A stretch of 64,000 nt of DNA from Oscillatoria sp. CS-180 (GCF_028330965.1 NZ_JAQMUB010000025.1:1-64000); one strand, 5' to 3'. Positions 28,845-37,628 are shown, numbered from the stretch's first letter. The notes: generated by a model from the sequence alone, not told the origin. Numbers and translations are program-made.

Positions 28845-29492
28845 CTATTGGACTCCTAGAAATTTATGAGTTTGCAGGCTAACGCGCCATTCGGAATGCT
28901 TCAAGACGTAACTGAACACAATTTCCTGACTGCCGGGAGTTTCCCATTCGGGCTGGAGCAGCTTGACTGCGGTTGGGGGAACCTGGGCGGCTTGCTGTTC
29001 GGCCCATTCCAGATCGGACTCGTCAGCGATGACGACTTTGAGTTCGCTGACGTGGGGATAAATACTGGGGTGAGGTGGTTTGAAGCGTTTGGGAGAGCAG
29101 GTCACCCAGTCAAAGTTGCCGCTTAAGGGGTGAGCACCCGACGTTTCCAGGTGAACCTGTAGTCCCTCGACCTGGAGCTGCTGAGTGAGCACTGTCAGGT
29201 CATGCATGAGCGGTTCCCCTCCGGTAATCACGACGATTTGAGGATTCGCCGCTTGGGCTGCAGCCACCAACTCATCAATCTCGCGTTGGGGTTGTCGCTT
29301 CGGATTCCAGGAATGTTTGGTGTCGCACCAGGGACAGCCGACATCGCAACCAGCCAGCCGGATAAAAAAGGCGTTGGTGCCCGTCCATGAGCCTTCGCCT
29401 TGTATGGAGTGGAACATCTCAACGATGGGCAGGGGTGAGGATGCTTTGCTCGATAGGGCTGCTGGGGATTGGGTGGCAGTTGGGCTAGTCAT
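28845..29492 (-). CDS. queE: QueE, 7-carboxy-7-deazaguanine synthase
   Basis: This 215-residue radical-SAM enzyme makes the 7-deazaguanine ring. The cluster motif C-x3-C-x2-C is in [15 protein letters not shown], preceded by the FHSIQGEG substrate loop and followed by [13 protein letters not shown]. The start MTSPTATQ is chosen because it lies one base after the queD stop. A longer frame exists but overlaps queD by over 100 bases. Confidence 0.92.
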   Translation of the reverse strand: MTSPTATQSPAALSSKASSPLPIVEMFHSIQGEGSWTGTNAFFIRLAGCDVGCPWCDTKHSWNPKRQPQREIDELVAAAQAANPQIVVITGGEPLMHDLTVLTQQLQVEGLQVHLETSGAHPLSGNFDWVTCSPKRFKPPHPSIYPHVSELKVVIADESDLEWAEQQAAQVPPTAVKLLQPEWETPGSQEIVFSYVLKHSEWRVSLQTHKFLGVQ

Positions 29493-29493
29493 C

Positions 29494-29886
29494 TTAGTCG
29501 TCGTCCTCGTACTCGACCCAGGAGTTCGGTGTCTCAGAAACGCAAACTTTGAGCTTGACGCCTTCCGGTACTTCTTTCTTCGTTCTCTCGTGGATGTACT
29601 GGGCAATCATCTCTGCGGTGGTTTCGTAGCCTTCGGGCAGCACCTCATTGAGGACGCAGTGGTCGAGCCCTCCTTTGAGCAGGTCGCGTTTGGCCCAGCG
29701 CAGGGTGCGGAAGTCGCTCACCATAACGGAGTGGGGACAGTATTGGGAGGAGTGGAGCTGGCTGGAGGTGGCTTCAATGCGCACTCGGTAGGTATGGCCG
29801 TGCATGCGTCCGCAGGGGCCATCGTAGTCGCGGATGAAGTGCGCGGCGTCAAAGGTAAATTCGGTTGAGAGCTTCCACTTAGGCAT
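29494..29886 (-). CDS. queD: QueD, 6-carboxytetrahydropterin synthase
   Basis: This 130-residue enzyme converts dihydroneopterin triphosphate to carboxytetrahydropterin. The zinc ligands appear in FDAAHFIRDYDG and MHGHTYRV, the catalytic Cys in the intervening PCGRM, and LDHCVLNEV and the TTAEMIAQYI segment complete the family pattern. It is the first gene of queD-queE-queC-dpdA. FolE is not in the cluster and must be supplied from elsewhere. The bases before the ATG show no clear Shine-Dalgarno sequence. Confidence 0.94.
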   Translation of the reverse strand: MPKWKLSTEFTFDAAHFIRDYDGPCGRMHGHTYRVRIEATSSQLHSSQYCPHSVMVSDFRTLRWAKRDLLKGGLDHCVLNEVLPEGYETTAEMIAQYIHERTKKEVPEGVKLKVCVSETPNSWVEYEDDD

Positions 29887-30044
29887 GGGGAGATTTAAGG
29901 ATTAAAAGGCAAAAACGCTACATGTAGAATTCAGAAGCAGGGAACGGACTAGATATAGAGCCTAGTTTTAGCACAACTTGCCTATTAGATCATTGTAGTT
30001 TGTTTGAACTATAAAAGTGTTTTTGAAGTTATCGTGTCACCTCG

Positions 30045-30054
30045 TAGAGTGCGG
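30045..30054 (+). repeat. Direct repeat TAGAGTGCGG, left copy
   Basis: The 10-mer TAGAGTGCGG occurs here, 36 bases before the small helical gene, and again at 32,981-32,990 in the last codons of the NACHT gene. Each is preceded by CCT two bases upstream. The two copies frame the AT-rich pair almost exactly. It may be a recombination scar or chance. Confidence 0.5.
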
Positions 30055-30090
30055 TTATAAAGGTACTGAGAAGTTGCTGAGCAGATACCC

Positions 30091-30525
30091 ATGGAGCCTT
30101 TGACATTAGCTGCGACTGCGATCGCCGCCACAATCATGACTAAGTTTTGGGAGAAAACAGGGGAGAAGCTCAGCGAAGAATTGTTTGAGAAAAGCGAAGA
30201 GTTTTACAAGTCACTGCAACAGAAGACTCCTGAAACCGCTTCAGCAATTGAGAAGTTGCCTCAAAATTCTTCGGCATATGGCCAGGCGGTACTGGAAGTT
30301 AGAGCGATCGCTGATAGTGATGTCGAACTTGTTGAAGAGATGGAGTCACTTGCGGCAGTTGCTCAGAATGAGCCTAATGAGCAGTTACAGCGAATAATTG
30401 GAGAGATTCTTGACACCCTGCAAAACCAGCAACCCACAGTACAGAACATCGGTAAAGTGGCTGACAAGATTGGGTTGCTTGTCCAAGGAGGGACAGTCAA
30501 TATTCAGAATTTCTCTGTTGAATAA
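30091..30525 (+). CDS. Small helical protein paired with NACHT gene
   Basis: This 144-residue protein begins with a hydrophobic helix (MEPLTLAATAIAATIMTKFW), continues with amphipathic helices rich in Glu and Lys, and ends in a short beta segment, GGTVNIQNFSVE. The NACHT protein encoded 29 bases downstream carries SQVNIKNLSIGKD close to its own N-terminus. Paired short motifs at the C-terminus of a helical effector and the N-terminus of an adjacent NLR-like protein are the layout of bacterial amyloid-signalling (BASS/Bell) pairs. That role is inference; I did not match a named motif. Base composition is AT-rich, like its partner. Confidence 0.55.
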   Translation: MEPLTLAATAIAATIMTKFWEKTGEKLSEELFEKSEEFYKSLQQKTPETASAIEKLPQNSSAYGQAVLEVRAIADSDVELVEEMESLAAVAQNEPNEQLQRIIGEILDTLQNQQPTVQNIGKVADKIGLLVQGGTVNIQNFSVE

Positions 30526-30554
30526 AGGTAGCTTGCTGGGGAAAAAGCTTGAAA

Positions 30555-33002
30555 ATGAATCATAACCAGGACAGAGATCCAAGAAAGATTGGAGTTTATG
30601 CATTAAACAGCCAGGTAAATATCAAAAATCTTTCGATTGGTAAAGATAGCAAGAAAGAACTTCGTAGAAGGGTTTCTTTACTTACAAAAGTTGACAGCGA
30701 AATTACTGGCAGGCTGGAGCAATCACTCCACAACCAAGTACTTATGAAGGTTTCGAGCGAATATCGAGCTCAAGATGTAAAAAGGATATGGGATGTCGAA
30801 GTTAAGGTTAGGGGTCGATCTGAGACCAAGAATATTGACGATAAGGACATCATAGATATTCTTGATTGGACATCTATTGCTGGTAGATTGCTCATACTTG
30901 GAAAAATAGGATCAGGAAAGACAACCAGTCTTCTAAAAGTGGCAAAAAAGTTGGTTGAGAGAGCCTCAATAGATCAAAACGAACCTTTGCCCATTATTCT
31001 AAGCCTTTCATCTTGGAAGGATGAAGACCTTTTATACACTTGGCTGCAAACCGAGACAAGACTCAAGTATGGAATTAGAAAGAAACAATTCTCCAAATGG
31101 CTTCAAGGGGACATGTTGTTCCCCTTACTAGATGGACTAGACGAATTAGAACCAACAGTTCAGGAAAAATGCATCTTAGCCATAAATGAATTTCTTTCAA
31201 GTGAAAAGCAAACGACAAGCCTTTTAGTTTGCTGTAGGTCAGAAGATTATAAAAATCATAGAAAAACATCTCTTAATCTGAATGGGGCTGTCTTTCTTAA
31301 ACCTCTCAGCAGCAATCAGATATCCGAGTACTTAAGAAAGGTAGACCTTGAAACTCTATGGATTAGCATTAGTGATTCTCCAAGCATATTGAATTTAATA
31401 AACTCTCCGCTGTTTTTAAGCATGATGGTTCTCGCTTACAAACAAATATCTCTTGATGAATGGCGAAATTGCAATACACCTGCAAGATGTAAAGAGTATT
31501 TGTTAAGCGTTTACATCAACTATATGCTATCTAGAAGGGGTAAAAGCAGAGCGTTTGCCAATGAATCAATTGTAGATCCCTCAAGAAATCATCGTTGGCT
31601 TATTTTTTTGGCTCAGAAATTGAGCAGAAGTAGTAGAAGTATTTTTTCAATAGAACAACTGCAACCCTCTTGGCTTGAAACTGCAAAACAAAGACTTGTT
31701 TATCGCTTGATTGTTGCATTAACTGGTGGAATGTCTCTTGCCTTGATCATTATTCCGATTACTGGAGTAGTATGGGGTTGTCTAATATCAAACTTGCTTT
31801 GGTTATGTTTGACGCCATACGAGATAACTTCAGAACCGAACTTGAATATTTCTTGGAAAGTACTGTTTAAAAACACAAGATCAAATTTCCAGTCTTATCT
31901 AAAAATAAATATACTTTTATGCACGATCTTCGTCTTCCTGAATAGTCTTTTTGGGACTCAGAAAGAGTTTTGGATTGCGTTAATTACCGGAGCGCTGGGG
32001 GGCATGCTCATCGGAACCACCCTCACGATTTTAATAGGGGCAATACCTAGTTTAATTGCAGGAGTTTTTTCTTCCTTCCAATATTCGGAACTAGGCTCCG
32101 AAATATCTCCAATAAAAGTAGCAATCAAAACCACTCGTGGTGCAGGAATTCTAGGTATTGGGTTCTGTGTACTTTTCGGTGTACTAACTGCTTTGTTTCT
32201 CGGTTCTACTTTCGGTATGCTTTTGGGTTTAATATTTGGAACCGTAATTTTCCTGATTGGTTGCAGATCCTTGATTCAAATCTTAGGACTTCGTCTAGTT
32301 CTCTGGAGATATGGCTTCATCCCCTGGAACTATATGGAATTTTTAACCGTTTCAACAGAAAGAATCATCTTGCAGAGAACTGGAAACAGTTTTAGTTTTA
32401 TTCATTCTTCTTTGCAGGAACATCTAGCCAACAATCCTCTTTTTCCTGGCAAGCAAGATGTCTTTTCAAATCAACATCGCAACCAAAAGCGCAGACTTAG
32501 ATGGCTTTTGCCCATTTTCTTCCTTTACTTTTCTAGAACTTTTATCTTGGAAGCTAGATATGTGGCCTCGGTAGACTATATGAATCCATCATACCAAATA
32601 AACGATAGAATTCTTGTTGATAAGCTAACTTATAGCATCTTCAACCCTAAGCGTGGAGATGTTATTTTGTTTGATAGCAAAAGAGCTTACTATGAAAATA
32701 TTAGAGAGCAAAGCTTTTATTTTCGGAGGATTATTGGACTTCCTGGAGAAAAAGTAGAGATCAAAGATGGAAATCTTTATGTTGATGGTCGTTTTGTAGA
32801 GGAGTCCTATTTAATTAATGCCAGTACTGGCTCTTCCATTAGTGAAAGCGAGACTATAATCCCAAAGTCAGAATATCTTGTGCTAGGAGATGATCGGCAA
32901 CAGGGAAAAGCCATTTATTTAGAATTGGTTCCCAAAAAAAATATTTTAGGGAAAGGTGTCTTTCGAATGTGGCCGCCTTATAGAGTGCGGAGGCTTTGGT
33001 AA
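30555..33002 (+). CDS. NACHT NTPase fused to degenerate signal peptidase I domain
   Basis: This protein has 815 residues. A short VNIKNLSIG segment lies near residue 20. The NACHT domain has Walker A LILGKIGSGKTTSLLK near residue 115, Walker B FPLLDGLDEL near 195 and a VCCRSEDYK sensor. The region from about 385 to 580 holds several transmembrane helices. From about 650 there is a signal-peptidase-I fold: NDRILVDKLTYSIFNPKRG, RRIIGLPGEKVEIKDG, LGDDRQQGKA and NILGKGVFRMWPP. The catalytic Ser of the S-M-x-P motif is Tyr (DYMNPSY) and the catalytic Lys before R-x-x-GLPG is Arg. Peptidase activity is therefore unlikely. The start is ATG 30,555. AT-rich codon use differs sharply from the next gene. 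Confidence 0.85.
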   Translation: MNHNQDRDPRKIGVYALNSQVNIKNLSIGKDSKKELRRRVSLLTKVDSEITGRLEQSLHNQVLMKVSSEYRAQDVKRIWDVEVKVRGRSETKNIDDKDIIDILDWTSIAGRLLILGKIGSGKTTSLLKVAKKLVERASIDQNEPLPIILSLSSWKDEDLLYTWLQTETRLKYGIRKKQFSKWLQGDMLFPLLDGLDELEPTVQEKCILAINEFLSSEKQTTSLLVCCRSEDYKNHRKTSLNLNGAVFLKPLSSNQISEYLRKVDLETLWISISDSPSILNLINSPLFLSMMVLAYKQISLDEWRNCNTPARCKEYLLSVYINYMLSRRGKSRAFANESIVDPSRNHRWLIFLAQKLSRSSRSIFSIEQLQPSWLETAKQRLVYRLIVALTGGMSLALIIIPITGVVWGCLISNLLWLCLTPYEITSEPNLNISWKVLFKNTRSNFQSYLKINILLCTIFVFLNSLFGTQKEFWIALITGALGGMLIGTTLTILIGAIPSLIAGVFSSFQYSELGSEISPIKVAIKTTRGAGILGIGFCVLFGVLTALFLGSTFGMLLGLIFGTVIFLIGCRSLIQILGLRLVLWRYGFIPWNYMEFLTVSTERIILQRTGNSFSFIHSSLQEHLANNPLFPGKQDVFSNQHRNQKRRLRWLLPIFFLYFSRTFILEARYVASVDYMNPSYQINDRILVDKLTYSIFNPKRGDVILFDSKRAYYENIREQSFYFRRIIGLPGEKVEIKDGNLYVDGRFVEESYLINASTGSSISESETIIPKSEYLVLGDDRQQGKAIYLELVPKKNILGKGVFRMWPPYRVRRLW

Positions 33003-33012
33003 GTACTAGGTA

Positions 33013-34887
33013 ATGTCCAACATTTCCCAAATATACAGCAGCTACGGCGAAGCCCTCGACTTCTCCCGCGACAAGTTCGACGACCTCTACACCAGTCGCG
33101 CCCATAACGCCAGCGACTTCTATCACACCTTCTTCCACCACCTCATCTGCCCCCTCCACCCCCACTTCACCAACCCCGCCTCCCTCCGCACCCTCCATCG
33201 CCATATCGAGCGCTTCTTCGGCACCCGCCAACTCGACTTCGTTGCCATCGATGGCACCTGCGGCAAAGACCCTTTCCAAGACTTCATTGTCTTCTCCGCC
33301 TGCGCCTATGGGGCCAAAGGCCAAATCAACCTCGACGACGACCCACCCACCGTCCGCTACCAAAAGTGGTCCCTGGACAAAGACGTCTCCATGGTTACCT
33401 ACATCCCCGTACCCTTTTCCGAGTTCGCCGACGTCGTAGACCAAGACCGTCCCGAAACCTTCCTCGTCTCCGACAACGAGCGGGTAGACCTCTCCAGCAT
33501 CGATACCAAAATGATGGAGCTGGCCGAAATCTACCTCGCCTACAACGTCGCCACCTCCTCTGCCCTCGAAGCGCCCAAGGTCATCCTCCTCGATCGTTCC
33601 CCCTCCAGCATCCTAGCGAGCGTGGCCGTGCAGCCCGAAGCCATCCCCATGCTCAACTTCCCCTTCGATCGCCGCCACCTCACCGTCGATGACGCCACTG
33701 TTGCCCTGGCCCACCCTTTCAACCCCGTCCTCGGCATCCCCACTACCAAAAAGTTTAGCCAGTACATGGCCCTCATCGCCGAATTGCACCACCAGCGCAC
33801 TCGGTCCCTCAACCTTGATGAGTTTGCCGCTCGCCAACACCTCACCACCGACGACCTGCAAGGGGCTATTCGCTACCTCACCAAAGAACGCCGCCGAGGG
33901 CAAGATCCCCTCCCGCCCTTCGCCCGGCTCGAACCTCACCAGGGCAGCACCACCCTCACCACTGACGTCAACTGCGTTGCCTCCTGGGACTACTGTGTGG
34001 CTCTCTTCGAACACATCTGCCGTCGCCTTTTCGTCGAAAAAGACCAGCAAGCCCTCGTCTACGAAGCTCCCGACGAATACGGTGTCGTCCGCCAGCGCTG
34101 GATGTCTCCCAACGACGTCGGCTTCCTGATTGCCGTCGGCATCCGCGCCCTGATCGAAGAATGCTGGCAGCGCAAAATCCTCCTCACCGGCATCATCAAA
34201 GACTCCGCTTCTCGCTACCTCACCCGCAACTACTTGGGCGTCATGAAGCAGCTCGGTCAACAGGGCTACCCTGACCTCGCCACCCTGGACGTGCGCCAGC
34301 TCCCCTGGACTGATCGCATCTTCCTCGAACTCCTCCCCCTCGCCGACGAAACCCTCACCGCTCCCTGGTCCTCCATCGAGTTCGACTCCACCTACATGAC
34401 CCTCCACGCTCGCGCCAGTGCGGACGGCAACCCCGAGATATCTGGCGTGCAGGGGTTCATCGTGGCACCAGAGCGGTTGTTTGCGCGTTCCCTGGCCCAA
34501 TTTTTCTTAAAGCGAGATAAAGCCACCCCCCTCATGGGGCATGTTGTGTTTATAGACCGGCTCATCTACCCCGAGTGGGACCAGCCAGGGCTTGACCAGG
34601 TCACCATCCAGACGAATGCCTTGGGGCGTATCCAGCCCTTCTGCTATCGCACCAAAGATGAAACCAATCTGGCCCAGTTCATTAACATGTACCTACTCAA
34701 CGTCCTCACCCGTAACCACTTCCCCGAGGTGATCGGCTACCCCGATCCCCTCCATAAGGCCGATTGGGGAGCCAAGACCGTCGGCAAACGCATCCAGGGC
34801 ATCATCCGCTCCTCCGCCTACTCCTTCCGTTCCCAGCCGTTGAGCAAAACCTTCCGCAGTATCCGCGATTCCTTCCACCGCTCCTGA
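33013..34887 (+). CDS. Large NurA-like nuclease, second NurA/HerA pair
   Basis: This 624-residue protein has FVAIDGTCGKDPFQDFIVF near residue 75, matching the NurA signature with DGT in place of DGS. Further acidic strands follow at APKVILLDRSP and HVVFIDRLIYP. It is about 200 residues longer than the NurA at 5,656. The extra sequence includes a winged-helix-like region around residue 260 (LDEFAARQHLTTDDLQGAI). It lies 12 bases before a HerA gene. Codon use is GC-rich and unlike the NACHT gene 10 bases upstream, so these are separate acquisitions. Confidence 0.75.
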   Translation: MSNISQIYSSYGEALDFSRDKFDDLYTSRAHNASDFYHTFFHHLICPLHPHFTNPASLRTLHRHIERFFGTRQLDFVAIDGTCGKDPFQDFIVFSACAYGAKGQINLDDDPPTVRYQKWSLDKDVSMVTYIPVPFSEFADVVDQDRPETFLVSDNERVDLSSIDTKMMELAEIYLAYNVATSSALEAPKVILLDRSPSSILASVAVQPEAIPMLNFPFDRRHLTVDDATVALAHPFNPVLGIPTTKKFSQYMALIAELHHQRTRSLNLDEFAARQHLTTDDLQGAIRYLTKERRRGQDPLPPFARLEPHQGSTTLTTDVNCVASWDYCVALFEHICRRLFVEKDQQALVYEAPDEYGVVRQRWMSPNDVGFLIAVGIRALIEECWQRKILLTGIIKDSASRYLTRNYLGVMKQLGQQGYPDLATLDVRQLPWTDRIFLELLPLADETLTAPWSSIEFDSTYMTLHARASADGNPEISGVQGFIVAPERLFARSLAQFFLKRDKATPLMGHVVFIDRLIYPEWDQPGLDQVTIQTNALGRIQPFCYRTKDETNLAQFINMYLLNVLTRNHFPEVIGYPDPLHKADWGAKTVGKRIQGIIRSSAYSFRSQPLSKTFRSIRDSFHRS

Positions 34888-34899
34888 CCGAGGTGACCC

Positions 34900-36804
34900 A
34901 TGTTCGTAAGCGACCTAAGCGGCATTCTCATGAAAATTGAGGAAAACGAGATCACCCGCTACCGCTACGAACTGTGGTTCGACTACACCCGCAAAGCGAT
35001 GAACACCATCGCTGAAGGAGCCATGCTCGCGGTGCCCAACTTCGCCAGCGACCAGCGTGAGACCCGCTACAGCATCCTCGAAGTCACCGGCATCCTACCC
35101 ATGCACTACGCCCTCGGCACCGACACCGGCGGCTACCCCGGCTTCATCACCGAGGCCGCCCGCAACGCCGGACAAGACTGGATCACTCAAGACACCCTCT
35201 CCACCGAAGACACCACCAAAATTCGCTGCATCGCCATCCCCACCAACCTGGAAATTGTCGAGCAAGCCTTTTCCCCTAACGGCACGGGTCCCCAGATTCA
35301 GGAAGAAAGCAACCTGCCCATGGTCGGCCATGAGGTTCACCTGCTCAACACCGACATGACCGAGCAAGTCGCCAACCTCTCCCTCGACCTGGAGCAAGAC
35401 ACCCTGATCCACATTGGTTCCCTCGTCCGCGACGAAAACGTCCGAGTCCATCTACGGGTCGAGGAACTCATCAAAGTCCACTTCGGTATCTTCGGCTTCA
35501 CCGGGGCCGGTAAGTCAAACCTGCTGAGCACCCTGGTGCGCAAGCTACTCTCTGAGGTCAAAACTGAGCCGGTCAAGATCGTCATCTTCGACCTAATGAG
35601 TGAGTACACTGGGCTGCTGCTAGATCAGCTCGTGGAGCTAGACGAAGGCTTCATCGTCAACATCGGGGCGCAGACGACCCCCGAATCCGTCATCACTTAC
35701 TACAGCGAACTGAATCGGTCCAACGCTGAGCAAAAACAAAACCTCAAAGAAGCCACCATCGACTTCGTCAACTCCACCGTCCTCCCCAAGGCCCTTAAAC
35801 GCCGACAGCCCGACCTGCACCGACCGGCTGCCATCTTTCTCAAACAACGCAAGATGCGGTTCTGGCAGCAGAGAACAGTCGTGAGCGATGCTATTAAAAC
35901 TGCCAGAGACCAGTTCAAAGGCAATATGGGTGGCTGCGGTCGAGACGTCTACAAGTTTCTGAAGGATTTAGATAAACGCCACGGCAGTAAAGGGATTGAT
36001 GCTGCGATCGTCGAAACTATTGAGCAAGAAGTGGAGGATTTCATCGACGATTACAACGAAAACCCAGCCAATAAAAAAGCGAAGAAATCCATCACCTCCA
36101 CGGCTCAAACTAACTTAGACGCAGTAGTTAGCGTCCTCACGTCTCAAGCTCAACAATCGAGAGTCGATATCCCTGCCAACGTCACGGTCTCGATGCCCCA
36201 AATCGTTGAATGGCTGAACGACGAAACCCAAAGCAGCCTGATCATCGTTCAAGCTCACAACCCTGACGAACTGCGGGACTTTGCTGCCAAGCTCTCCTAT
36301 GTCGCCTACGAGTCCCGTCGCCGCAGTGGCCGCATCGTGCCCCTGGTTTCCTTCATCTTTGACGAAGCCGACGAATTCATCCCCGGTAAGAGCAACAGCG
36401 ACAGCCAGAAGAGTTCTAAGGCCGCCGTCATGACCCTCGCCCGCCGAGGCCGGAAGTTTGGCTTGGGCATCGGCATCTCCACCCAGCGCATCGCCAACCT
36501 CGACGTCAACACCCTGGCCCAGCCCCACACCTACTTCGTGTCGAAGCTACCCAGAGAGTACGACCGACGGGCGATCGCGGAAGCCTTCGGCATCTCTGAA
36601 GACATGTTCCGCCAAACTTTCAAGTTCAAGAAAGGCGACTGGTTGCTGGCCAGCTACGATGCAACTGGTTTAGAGGCCCTTCCTATTCCTATCCATACAG
36701 AAGATGCGAATCAGAAAATCTTGCAATTTGTAGAAGCTCAATCATCCCTTTCCGCAGCGAAGCAAGAGATGACTGAGAAAAAATCTCGTAATAGTCTTGT
36801 TTAG
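34900..36804 (+). CDS. herA: HerA-type DNA translocase, second pair
   Basis: This 634-residue protein has Walker A GIFGFTGAGKSNLLS near residue 200, Walker B SFIFDEADEFI near residue 485 and the family segment ARRGRKFGLGIGISTQR. The N-terminus is a HAS-barrel-like domain. The insertion between the two Walker strands is helical and Lys-rich. It starts 12 bases after the NurA-like gene, so the two should act as one resection machine. It shares family but little evident sequence with the HerA at 6,886. Confidence 0.9.
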   Translation: MFVSDLSGILMKIEENEITRYRYELWFDYTRKAMNTIAEGAMLAVPNFASDQRETRYSILEVTGILPMHYALGTDTGGYPGFITEAARNAGQDWITQDTLSTEDTTKIRCIAIPTNLEIVEQAFSPNGTGPQIQEESNLPMVGHEVHLLNTDMTEQVANLSLDLEQDTLIHIGSLVRDENVRVHLRVEELIKVHFGIFGFTGAGKSNLLSTLVRKLLSEVKTEPVKIVIFDLMSEYTGLLLDQLVELDEGFIVNIGAQTTPESVITYYSELNRSNAEQKQNLKEATIDFVNSTVLPKALKRRQPDLHRPAAIFLKQRKMRFWQQRTVVSDAIKTARDQFKGNMGGCGRDVYKFLKDLDKRHGSKGIDAAIVETIEQEVEDFIDDYNENPANKKAKKSITSTAQTNLDAVVSVLTSQAQQSRVDIPANVTVSMPQIVEWLNDETQSSLIIVQAHNPDELRDFAAKLSYVAYESRRRSGRIVPLVSFIFDEADEFIPGKSNSDSQKSSKAAVMTLARRGRKFGLGIGISTQRIANLDVNTLAQPHTYFVSKLPREYDRRAIAEAFGISEDMFRQTFKFKKGDWLLASYDATGLEALPIPIHTEDANQKILQFVEAQSSLSAAKQEMTEKKSRNSLV

Positions 36805-37103
36805 ACACGCGGAAAGTATTTCACCAGCATTTTCATCGACTCTCCAGGTTGACATCGAAGGGGACGTTCTGGAGTTGGGGCAGGCATAAAATCCGTCCAT
36901 TCAAAAATTTCAGCAAAGCCACAGACATGAAGCTGCTGCACGATCGCCTGAATAGCTGGGCGAGAGCCAATCACCAGAAGTTTGACAGGATCTCTGTCAG
37001 CCTTGGGATAATTTCCCAATTTCTGCCTGATTTCAACGCTGACCAAAACATCAGCATCGGCATCAGACGCTTCAGAACCCACGAAAGCAGTCGGAATTAG
37101 CAC
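36801..37103 (-). CDS. Conserved hypothetical, cyanobacterial
   Basis: This 100-residue protein contains a clear alpha/beta core (PVKLLVIGSRPAIQAIVQQL, then CGFAEIFEWTDFMPAP) and ends GESMKMLVKYFPRV. Similar short proteins with an LVIGSRPA core are common in cyanobacteria and have no assigned role. The start is a GTG at 37,103. It converges on herA with a four-base overlap of stop codons. Confidence 0.6.
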   Translation of the reverse strand: MLIPTAFVGSEASDADADVLVSVEIRQKLGNYPKADRDPVKLLVIGSRPAIQAIVQQLHVCGFAEIFEWTDFMPAPTPERPLRCQPGESMKMLVKYFPRV

Positions 37104-37125
37104 ACCAGCATCCTCAGAGACATCA

Positions 37126-37177
37126 CAGCAAAACGAGTCACATGTGACAACGTTAGCATATATGACTCGTTTTGCTG
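37126..37177. promoter_or_regulatory. Inverted-repeat operator candidate before XRE gene
   Basis: Perfect 15-base arms CAGCAAAACGAGTCA (37,126-37,140) and TGACTCGTTTTGCTG (37,163-37,177) enclose 22 bases. A 12-base palindrome GTCACATGTGAC (37,137-37,148) overlaps the left arm. The structure lies between divergent genes, 24 bases before the XRE start. An autoregulatory operator is the likeliest reading. No T-run follows, so a terminator is unlikely. Confidence 0.6.
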
Positions 37178-37201
37178 CTAAACCTCTGAAAAGATGAGGT
37201 T

Positions 37202-37435
37202 ATGGGCAAAGCAGGCGACATTCTCAAACAAGTACTGGAGAAATACGACATTACCCAGTACAGATTTGCTGCCACGATGGGAGTTGATCGCACCAGCGTC
37301 TACCGTTGGTGTAGCGGCAAGATCGACCCTACGGGTGACACCATCTTAGAAATTGTGCGGGTACTAAAATCGATGGATCCAGACGCAGCTTCCGAATTTG
37401 TTAACCAATATCTAGGACATGAACTAGAAGAGTAG
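37202..37435 (+). CDS. XRE-family transcription regulator
   Basis: This 77-residue protein consists of one Cro/C1-type helix-turn-helix: QYRFAATMGVDRTSVYRWCSG with the following DTILEIVRVLKSM helix. It is short and has no partner domain. As the last gene before the tRNA scar, it may control element functions or the divergent gene across the inverted repeat. A ribosome site (AAAGATGAGG) precedes the ATG. Confidence 0.85.
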   Translation: MGKAGDILKQVLEKYDITQYRFAATMGVDRTSVYRWCSGKIDPTGDTILEIVRVLKSMDPDAASEFVNQYLGHELEE

Positions 37436-37563
37436 TCCCCTGGATCCTTCGAAGTAATCTTGGCTTGATTGTTCAGCAACTTTACTGCCGATCATCAAGC
37501 TGGCTTCCAAGTCGTCTGAGCCCAGCTTGACGGATTTGGTTGGATCCAACTCAATTGCCCCAA

Positions 37564-37628
37564 TACCCCAATATAATTTACAAAAATCAAGAAAATAAGT
37601 TTTTGGGGGTGAAGCTTTTATTGGGGTA
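37564..37628. repeat. Inverted repeat near attachment scar
   Basis: Ten-base arms TACCCCAATA (37,564-37,573) and TATTGGGGTA (37,619-37,628) are perfect complements with 45 AT-rich bases between them. The site is about 60 bases inside the island end. It could be a recombinase or excisionase arm site, or a weak terminator. Confidence 0.4.

Noticed and set aside
29887-30090. A preQ1 riboswitch upstream of the queD operon
   Set aside because: I looked for the short hairpin followed by an A-rich tail of preQ1-I and found no match. A covariance-model search would be needed to exclude other classes.
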